Program-made: the position numbers and the translations under genes
Notes under the pieces: generated by a model
Database searches by the model: none
Seen by the model: only the letters and a program-made list of their open reading frames with translations
What the model was told of the DNA's origin: nothing
Assembly: GCF_020640915.1 (NCBI RefSeq)
Contig: NZ_JADWDC010000046.1
Coordinates: 1 to 39,931 of the forward strand
From: Waterburya agarophytonicola KI4
GTDB taxonomy: Bacteria; Cyanobacteriota; Cyanobacteriia; Cyanobacteriales; Xenococcaceae
Length of the DNA: 39,931 nt
Direction: 5' to 3'
Part shown: positions 35,130 to 39,931 of the stretch, piece after piece
Layout of the letters: the number at the start of each line of letters is the position of its first letter
Numbering within the stretch: the first letter of the stretch is position 1

Positions 35130-35500
35130 AAATTAACCTCCCGTCCTGACGAGCGATCGCGAACATCGGCAAATACATCTGTCTCAGTCTCTAATTCTTC
35201 TAAATTGTTAGAGGAGCGAAAGTCTTGTAATGATTTCCAGAAGCTAGATTTAGATGAGGACACGGGCGCTGAACTCGGTTCAGCACGCAGAGCCTTCGGC
35301 TCAGAGCCATGCTCCGCATGGCGATGGGGCGTTAGCCCCGCAGATGTCCGTGCGGTCAAACGCTGATATTCTGATGATGAGAGAATGACGGCAAAGGGTT
35401 CTCCTGACTGAGTAATTTCAATCGGATTACCCTGGCTTATCTGCTTTAAAACTTCAGGCAGGTTTTGATTTAGTTGTTGGGTTGAATATTGATTTTTCAT
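35126..35500 (-). CDS. Phd/YefM-family antitoxin with inserted palindromic segment
   Basis: I chose the ATG at 35500 (MKNQYSTQQLNQNLPEVLKQ); an in-frame ATG 18 bp upstream is also possible. The Phd fold covers residues 1-50 (EITQSGEPFAVILSSSEYQR). The toxin-binding tail resumes at SSFWKSLQDF. Between them about 30 residues (TSAGLTPHRHAEHGSEPKAL and on) are encoded by a GC-rich multi-hairpin element at 35259-35358. It represses its own operon and neutralises the PIN toxin. The insertion keeps frame and lies between DNA-binding and toxin-binding parts, so function may survive. Confidence 0.82.
   Translation of the reverse strand: MKNQYSTQQLNQNLPEVLKQISQGNPIEITQSGEPFAVILSSSEYQRLTARTSAGLTPHRHAEHGSEPKALRAEPSSAPVSSSKSSFWKSLQDFRSSNNLEELETETDVFADVRDRSSGREVNF
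35259..35358. repeat. GC-rich multi-hairpin element inside the antitoxin gene
   Basis: Consecutive perfect dyads include GCTGAAC/GTTCAGC, GAGCC TTC GGCTC, GCCATGC TCC GCATGGC and GGGGC GTTA GCCCC, with CACGG/CCGTG as an outer pair. GC content is far above the surroundings. It adds about 30 codons to the Phd gene without a stop or frameshift. Confidence 0.75.
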
Positions 35501-35595
35501 ATTTTTTAATAGCCTCATCTAAGGGCGGATAATTGGAATATCCAGATCTAAATTATCAACTAATCTTGGTTTTCCGTTGTTCTCAAACAGTTTAT

Positions 35596-35880
35596 TTAAC
35601 TTTTACGGCGGTCGGCTATATCTTCATCTTTGACATCGATACCCATTTTTTTTAACCCCTCTAAGATAAATTCTCGTTGGGTTTTGTCGGCGGTAGCTGC
35701 TTTAATTCTTAAGTCTTTAGCGATTCTAGGGGGAATTCTCAGGGTAATAGTTACATCCTTTTCAGGTTTTTCTTTATTCAATTTACTTTTTGCAGGTTGA
35801 GTTTTGGGAAAGTTTTCGGCTGCGAAATCTCCTAATGCCGAGGTATCAATATCTCCTAGTCCCTTCTTGATTTTACTCAT
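35596..35880 (-). CDS. Ribbon-helix-helix partner of ParA (small centromere-binding protein)
   Basis: This 94-aa protein has an unstructured N-terminus and a C-terminal RHH/CopG-like domain: VTITLRIPPRIAKDLRIKAA (about 43-62) as the beta-strand and first helix, and TQREFILEGLKKMG as the second helix. AGAGGA lies just before the ATG. It follows ParA by 54 bp in the same orientation, the standard type Ib layout in which the small protein binds the centromere and represses the operon while its N-terminus contacts ParA. Confidence 0.8.
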   Translation of the reverse strand: MSKIKKGLGDIDTSALGDFAAENFPKTQPAKSKLNKEKPEKDVTITLRIPPRIAKDLRIKAATADKTQREFILEGLKKMGIDVKDEDIADRRKS

Positions 35881-35934
35881 ATCATTTCCTCTTTATATCT
35901 ATACATCATTACATACAGTTAAAAGTATTTAAGG

Positions 35935-36576
35935 CTATAAGCTTAACTGTACTTCTATCTCTTTTGCCAGGGCTTTTATTTCTTTGGCTGCTTTACCTTG
36001 AGGTTCGGCAGTAATGGGAGTTTCCCCACTAAATCTAGAGGTTTGATAGATGGTGCGAGAAGCGATCGCCGTATCAAATAAGGGGACATTAAAAGCTTCA
36101 AATTGCTTGAGGGTATGGTTAATAACTAACGTACCTGCTTTTACCTGAGTCAACACTACTTTATAAGGAATCTCCCGACGGGTGAGTTTAGCTGCATTGG
36201 CTACTACCTGTTTGGTTTTAAGTGCTTCTAAAACATCATCCTCTGAGGGACGGCAAGGAATGATTACAAAAGAAGAGATTCCAATGGCATAAACCATTGA
36301 TTGATTGCCGAAACCAGCAACATCAACTAAGACGATATCGCGATCTGTAGATATATTTTCTACAGCTTCAATAATTTCCCCTTCGTTAGTTTCTGCTATA
36401 TGGGGAATATCGGTAAGAGTACCTTTATCAAGCCAGCGAGTCAGATTACAGTTAGGGTCGGCATCCACCGCAGCAACACGCCTTTTTTTACTATGCCAGT
36501 GAGATAGCAAACTGGCAGTTAGTGATGTTTTGCTCGTTCCTCCCTTAGTGGTACAGAGAGTTATTATTTTTGTCAT
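35935..36576 (-). CDS. parA: ParA-family partition ATPase
   Basis: I chose the ATG at 36576 (MTKIITLCTTKGGTSKTSLT), since family members start right before the Walker A motif; this gives 213 aa. Walker A is TTKGGTSKT. VAAVDADPNCN is motif A' and IVLVDVAGFGNQ the Walker B region (the family usually has D-x-P-P here). It lacks an N-terminal helix-turn-helix, so it is a type Ib ParA. It segregates the plasmid together with the RHH protein. Inverted repeats just upstream (36604-36619, 36677-36706) are likely operator and centromere. Confidence 0.9.
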   Translation of the reverse strand: MTKIITLCTTKGGTSKTSLTASLLSHWHSKKRRVAAVDADPNCNLTRWLDKGTLTDIPHIAETNEGEIIEAVENISTDRDIVLVDVAGFGNQSMVYAIGISSFVIIPCRPSEDDVLEALKTKQVVANAAKLTRREIPYKVVLTQVKAGTLVINHTLKQFEAFNVPLFDTAIASRTIYQTSRFSGETPITAEPQGKAAKEIKALAKEIEVQLSL

Positions 36577-36603
36577 TACATCTTTATCAAATGCTAACAG
36601 CAC

Positions 36604-36706
36604 GTCAGTTTTAACTGACAGTATGATTGAAGTCAATACTGATATATGGTTTTAATTTAATAATGATATACAGTTAGCTATAAATCATTATGTAATGATT
36701 TATAGC
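36604..36706. promoter_or_regulatory. Par operator/centromere candidate with two inverted repeats
   Basis: Repeat 1 is GTCAGTT TT AACTGAC (36604-36619). Repeat 2 is GCTATAAATCATTA TG and its exact complement (36677-36706), 14-bp arms. The word ATACAGTTA occurs here (near 36668) and again between parA and its partner (near 35912). The region lies between the divergent parA and HTH antitoxin genes. RHH partition proteins bind such short repeats. Confidence 0.6.
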
Positions 36707-36798
36707 GTGGATATGGCGATCTCTAACAAAAGTGACGGAGCGTACAAATCAGCAATCCCTAAAGTTGAGTAATTACTGTGTCATAATGTTGAATATTA

Positions 36799-36820
36799 AA
36801 TATATAAAATTTTATATATT
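36799..36820 (+). promoter_or_regulatory. 22-bp perfect palindrome before the HigA-like gene
   Basis: AATATATAAAA followed directly by TTTTATATATT, ending 4 bp before the start codon at 36825. It overlaps any leader or -10 region, so binding by the encoded HTH protein would shut off its own gene. Confidence 0.6.
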
Positions 36821-36824
36821 AGTC

Positions 36825-37142
36825 ATGGCACTTAATTTTTACGAAACTCCATTTCACGCGTTCGAGACTCCCAAAGAAGCCAGTAAATCCGTGCTGAAAA
36901 CGGAGATGACCATCATGATTCGCGATATCATTGAAAGCTCTGGCTGGACGCAGCTTGAAGCATCTAAGGTATTAGGTGTTGACCAGCCAAGGGTTTCTGA
37001 TTTAATGAGGGGCAAAATCGATAAATTCACTATAGATGCTTTAATCTCAATTCTCGACGATCTCGGCTTTAAGTCTAGCTTTGTTAGTAAAAATAATAAC
37101 GAAGCGGAAATTAAAATCGAGCGGGTAGCTACCTCTGTTTAG
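36825..37142 (+). CDS. HigA-like XRE antitoxin (HTH_37 type)
   Basis: I chose the ATG at 36825 (MALNFYETPFHAFETPKEAS), giving 105 aa, because family members start near the NPF/TPF segment and the upstream frame has no support. The helix-turn-helix lies at about 38-70 (SGWTQLEASKVLGVDQPRVS), followed by DLMRGKIDKFTIDALISIL. Relatives neutralise Gp49-type RelE toxins. The cognate-looking toxin gene is on the opposite strand, its stop codon directly adjoining this one. The usual arrangement is co-directional with the toxin first, so this pair has been rearranged. Confidence 0.82.
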   Translation: MALNFYETPFHAFETPKEASKSVLKTEMTIMIRDIIESSGWTQLEASKVLGVDQPRVSDLMRGKIDKFTIDALISILDDLGFKSSFVSKNNNEAEIKIERVATSV

Positions 37143-37514
37143 TCAAGACTTTTTGGCTTTTGCCACTTCTGCCATTAGCTCTTTATATCTTTGTTTGGCA
37201 GTCTTCATAGCTTGTCTGTCTACCCCGTTGGTGGTTTTGGTAAAAGAGTGTAAAACCACTACGGTATCTAAATACTTGGCGATATACACGCACCGATAAG
37301 CAGGACTGCCATCGATCTTTAACTCGATTACTCCTGCTCCAATGCTACTCAACGACCTGATGGTTAAAAATGGAGTTTCATCTTTTTGAATGGCACTCAA
37401 GCTAACGCCAAAATCCTTTTGAATTCCCGTAGGTAAAGCCTTGTATTCTCGCTCTGCTGCATCGTTAACAAACGCAAATTTTTTCATAGGTGTTTGGGGC
37501 GAACCTTTAGTCAT
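37143..37514 (-). CDS. HigB/Gp49-type RelE-superfamily toxin
   Basis: This protein of up to 123 aa has the Gp49 pattern: KKFAFVNDAAEREYKALPTG, GAGVIELKIDGSPAYRCVYI and VVVLHSFTKTTNGVDRQAM. These are ribosome-dependent or free mRNA interferases. The ATG at 37514 overlaps the integrase stop (TAATG), so it is coupled to the recombinase gene; MKKFAFVN, 9 codons in, is the alternative start. It abuts the HigA-like gene tail to tail. Confidence 0.8.
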   Translation of the reverse strand: MTKGSPQTPMKKFAFVNDAAEREYKALPTGIQKDFGVSLSAIQKDETPFLTIRSLSSIGAGVIELKIDGSPAYRCVYIAKYLDTVVVLHSFTKTTNGVDRQAMKTAKQRYKELMAEVAKAKKS

Positions 37515-38407
37515 TAGATATTAATAAACTGAGAAGAACCACTCTCAGGATTGATATGAAGATAGCGTTCTGTTGTCTCTAACTTACTATGTCCGAGGGA
37601 TTTCTGTAGCAGTCTTAAATTACAGCCCGATTCAATGGCATGGGAAGCGTGGGAATGTCTCAACCAATGACAGGAGGCTTTTTGAGATACCTCTGCGCGT
37701 TTGGCACAAGCTTTAACGATTCGGAAAATCATCGTTCTTTCTAAGGGTCTACCAGTACGGGAAACAAACACCGCATCAATTAGTCTCGGTTGCTTCATTA
37801 TTAATTTCCAGACAGAAGCAGGAACTAATACCACGCGGGTTTTAGCACCTTTACCAAAGACGTTACATCTTCCTCCTTCACCATTCGGCAAAGCCGAATC
37901 GACATTCGCGAATAGCGAATGGCGGTGCGCTCCAGCGCACGGCTGTAAATCATCCCAGGTCAAACTACATACCTCCGACACCCTCAAACCACAGCCGTAC
38001 ATCAGACATAACATTGCGCGATCGCGTTCGCTTTTAGTAGCCTCAATCAGTTTCAAACAATCCTCTTCCGATAGTATCCGTTGGGCTAACTTTTCCTTGA
38101 CTTTAGGACATTTAATATAGCTGCCGACATTAACCTCAAGATAGCCAACCTTAACCCCATAGCTAAAGAGGGACTTAATCGCCCTAATTTTATTAGCGAC
38201 GGTAGAGGGCTTATCTGTTAACTGGAGTCGCCTGTGCCATAGCTGCAAATCCTCGATCGCTACTTGGGATAAAGGCTTGTTGATGAAGTCAAAAAAGCCA
38301 GTTACAATGCTGCTGTAACAAACCACGGTAGTTCTACTTTTATCTCCCAACCAAAGATAGACCAGATCGCGATCGCAATCGACGCGGGTAAGGACATTAG
38401 TATTCAT
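37514..38407 (-). CDS. Tyrosine recombinase (XerC/D-like integrase) with inserted palindromic segment
   Basis: I chose the ATG at 38407 (MNTNVLTRVDCDRD), giving 297 aa. It has an N-terminal core-binding SAM-like domain and a catalytic domain with Arg in GLRVSEV, Lys in VFGKGAKTR, HxxR in HWLRHSHASHA, H in LGHSKLET and Tyr in TTERYLHI. Between WDDLQ and VFGKG about 22 residues (AGAHRHSLFANVDSALPNGE) come from a GC-rich hairpin element. All catalytic residues remain. It may resolve plasmid dimers or integrate DNA. The HigB-like toxin follows with a one-base overlap. Confidence 0.87.
   Translation of the reverse strand: MNTNVLTRVDCDRDLVYLWLGDKSRTTVVCYSSIVTGFFDFINKPLSQVAIEDLQLWHRRLQLTDKPSTVANKIRAIKSLFSYGVKVGYLEVNVGSYIKCPKVKEKLAQRILSEEDCLKLIEATKSERDRAMLCLMYGCGLRVSEVCSLTWDDLQPCAGAHRHSLFANVDSALPNGEGGRCNVFGKGAKTRVVLVPASVWKLIMKQPRLIDAVFVSRTGRPLERTMIFRIVKACAKRAEVSQKASCHWLRHSHASHAIESGCNLRLLQKSLGHSKLETTERYLHINPESGSSQFINI
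37873..37950. repeat. GC-rich multi-hairpin element inside the tyrosine recombinase gene
   Basis: Three dyads in a row: ATTCGGC AAA GCCGAAT, CATTCGC GAATA GCGAATG, and GTGCGCT CC AGCGCAC. It keeps the reading frame and falls in the loop before the catalytic lysine. It differs in sequence from the element at 35259 but shares the design and the host preference for open frames. Confidence 0.75.
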
Positions 38408-38520
38408 AGTGCAACAAACCAAGTCATTTTGTTGAATTCAATTGAAGCTAGAACAGTACGCATATATTAAAATCGCCACTTAAATAAAGTAAATTCTTTT
38501 CTTGATTGAGCAATTAAAAT

Positions 38521-38895
38521 CTACGCCCTGCGATCGCGTTCAATTAAACTATCAACTTTATTTTCAATTGCCATTAATCGGCGTAAAACCGTTGGTCGAT
38601 CCTCATCTATACTCACTAACATCTTGTTCTGAGCTTCTTCGATGTTTGCCAATTTAACCGCAACATCTTCTAAGCGATTTATTCTTTCTTCGGAGAATCG
38701 CATTCTCTCGTCATGTTCGAGCTTATCTGTAGCTCTTTGCTCTAACATGGCTTGAATAGTACGTTCAATCGCTAGCATTCTGCGGTTGTCTGATTCTTGC
38801 TGGAGAATCATTCGCCCTAGTCTAATTTCATTTTGCTCGAATAGCTGCTCAATTCTATCTAGGCGATCGCTATTATTTTCGTTCGGGTTAGTCAT
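38521..38895 (-). CDS. Coiled-coil hypothetical protein
   Basis: I chose the ATG at 38895 (MTNPNENNSDRLDRIEQLFE), giving 124 aa. The protein is almost entirely charged heptads, with LDRIEQLFEQNEIRLGRMIL, RMLAIERTIQAMLEQR and IEEAQNKMLVSIDEDRPTVL as repeats, so a long coiled coil is likely. There is no membrane segment. Similar small proteins are common in cyanobacterial genomes. It is transcribed towards the integrase; function unknown. Confidence 0.6.
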   Translation of the reverse strand: MTNPNENNSDRLDRIEQLFEQNEIRLGRMILQQESDNRRMLAIERTIQAMLEQRATDKLEHDERMRFSEERINRLEDVAVKLANIEEAQNKMLVSIDEDRPTVLRRLMAIENKVDSLIERDRRA

Positions 38896-39045
38896 TGGTA
38901 TAATCTTTATAGGTTTTAAAACAAAGGGAAGCGTTACTGATTGGTCGTCGGGAGGCTTCCTTTTTAATTTTATTATCTCACTTACCAGGATTAACACTAC
39001 AAGGGCTGGTATACGATCGCCTTTTTAGTCTAAATAGAGCAATCA

Positions 39046-39654
39046 ATGAAATTTAAAGAACAGTTTTTGCGTGGAGTCAAAATAGAAGAATCGACCAATA
39101 AAATTCAAGCTCTGTTGGATCGACATAACGACAAAATAGATAAAAGCAGACATGATTTTCACCTACCTCAACTGTCCATCGCTGGATTACGTTTGCCTCA
39201 TAACCTAGAGGACTTAGGAATTTTCTGTGTCGGTTCGCCAGGCTCTGGCAAAACCCAGGCAATTGCTAAATTAATTAGCGAATTAAAACAAAGACCTGAC
39301 TATCGAGTTGTTTGCTTTGACCGTAATGGAGAGTTTACTGCCAATTTTTATAATGAAAAGCAAGATCTTATTTTTAATCCCAAAGACAAACGTAGCTTGG
39401 GTTGGAGTCACAACTGGGAATCCGCTAGTAATGAAACTATAGCTGCCAGTATAATTCCCGATCATCATCATACTGATAAGTTTTGGTCTGATAGTGCGAG
39501 AAACTTATTAAGCGAAATCTACGAGCGGACTAGCAATAAGGCGGAAATAGAAGGTTCGTGTCATATGGTGCAGCCTTATATGATTTCACACTTGTCAACC
39601 CCATTTGAACCCTATTTAGATCGAAATTTCTTATCAAAACATTGCCTAGTTTGA
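39046..39654 (+). pseudogene. Truncated TraD/VirD4-type coupling ATPase
   Basis: This 202-aa product retains the N-terminal part of a type IV coupling protein: Walker A GSPGSGKTQAIA (about 65-76), VVCFDRNGEFTANFY, DLIFNPKDKRSLGWSHNWES and DKFWSDSARNLLSEIYERTS. Family members run to about 500-600 aa and contain Walker B further on. Here similarity stops near residue 168 and the remaining tail (about 34 residues) is unrelated, ending in a terminator hairpin. Transfer would need a coupling protein from elsewhere, so the plasmid is at most mobilizable, not self-transmissible. Confidence 0.78.
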
Positions 39655-39676
39655 GTCCTTTTAGGCAATGTTTTTT
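39636..39676 (+). terminator. Rho-independent terminator after the truncated coupling ATPase
   Basis: A 13-bp perfect stem AAAACATTGCCTA / TAGGCAATGTTTT with a 13-base loop and a closing T-run. The gene's stop codon lies in the loop. Confidence 0.82.
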
Positions 39677-39876
39677 AAATTCAAGACGTAGTTACAATGC
39701 TCTGAGATAGATGTTTTGATATATCCCGACTTCCATTTTCGGCAAAGTTTTTTTCATATTTATCATGCTAGAAAAACATTTGCATAACTTATATTTGGGC
39801 GATCGCTAATGATTGAAAATAAAATCGCTGTATTAGTTGTACAGCAAGGGTTTTAGCGACAGGCTGCACTTCGTTG
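39677..39876. other. Non-coding stretch across the circle junction
   Basis: No gene is seen in 39677-39876; it continues into base 1 of the circle. It contains one HIP1 octamer (near 39801) and a short palindrome TGCACTTCGTTGCA beside the contig join (39866-39879), which resembles the GC-rich hairpin elements elsewhere on the plasmid. Such repeats are a common cause of contig breaks. Confidence 0.5.
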
Positions 39877-39931
39877 CACGAACCTTCTATTTCCGCCTAC
39901 TAAGCTAATTCTCAATTGCCGAGATCCTCAC
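39877..39931. repeat. Terminal overlap, right copy
   Basis: Identical to 1-55; it should be removed when the molecule is written as a circle. Confidence 0.9.

Overview
The window is best read as one complete circular plasmid from a cyanobacterium. The first and last 55 bases are identical (1-55 and 39877-39931), as expected when a short-read assembler leaves a k-mer overlap on a circular contig, so the molecule is about 39,876 bp. The cyanobacterial assignment rests on repeated HIP1 octamers (GCGATCGC), heptameric STRR-type repeats, a CyRepA1-like replication protein and mobilization genes of the cyanobacterial plasmid type. The DNA is AT-rich. I cannot name the genus; I infer a unicellular or pleurocapsalean lineage only weakly.

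Plasmid backbone. On the left (about 0.2-12.4 kb) lie a MobV relaxase fused to a Toprim region, a ParA/MobD-like ATPase and a second copy of it that has lost the P-loop, two further operon partners, a large helix-turn-helix protein, three 22-bp iterons in a likely origin, and the CyRepA1-like primase/helicase. On the right (about 32.9-39.7 kb) lie stability and mobility genes: an XRE regulator next to a broken nucleotidyltransferase-like gene, a serine resolvase, a Phd/PIN toxin-antitoxin pair, a ParA plus ribbon-helix-helix partition pair, a HigA/HigB-type pair in an unusual tail-to-tail arrangement, a tyrosine recombinase and a truncated conjugative coupling ATPase.

Cargo 1 (12.5-25.5 kb) is a compact nonribosomal peptide cluster. 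Four genes on the minus strand overlap one another: carbamoyltransferase, A-T-C NRPS, A(methyltransferase)-T-TE NRPS and a 2-oxoglutarate/Fe(II) oxygenase. They are flanked on the plus strand by a YqcI/YcgG-family protein, a LamG-domain protein and an ATP-grasp ligase, and on the minus strand by a formyltransferase. The domain order predicts a dipeptide backbone that is methylated, and possibly hydroxylated, carbamoylated, formylated or ligated further. I recognise no known pathway with this set.

Two transposon remnants (IS1634-like and an internally deleted IS5-like element, 25.5-28.0 kb) separate this from cargo 2 (28.7-32.6 kb): a cytidine-deaminase-fold protein, a nucleotidyltransferase, an Elp3/MiaB-like radical SAM enzyme and a thiolase. 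A perfect 17-bp inverted repeat lies between the divergent radical SAM and thiolase genes. Whether cargo 2 belongs to the NRPS pathway or is a separate system is open.

Repeats are a theme. A four-helix-bundle gene is bracketed by inverted STRR arrays, and GC-rich multi-hairpin elements sit in frame inside two protein genes (the Phd antitoxin and the tyrosine recombinase).
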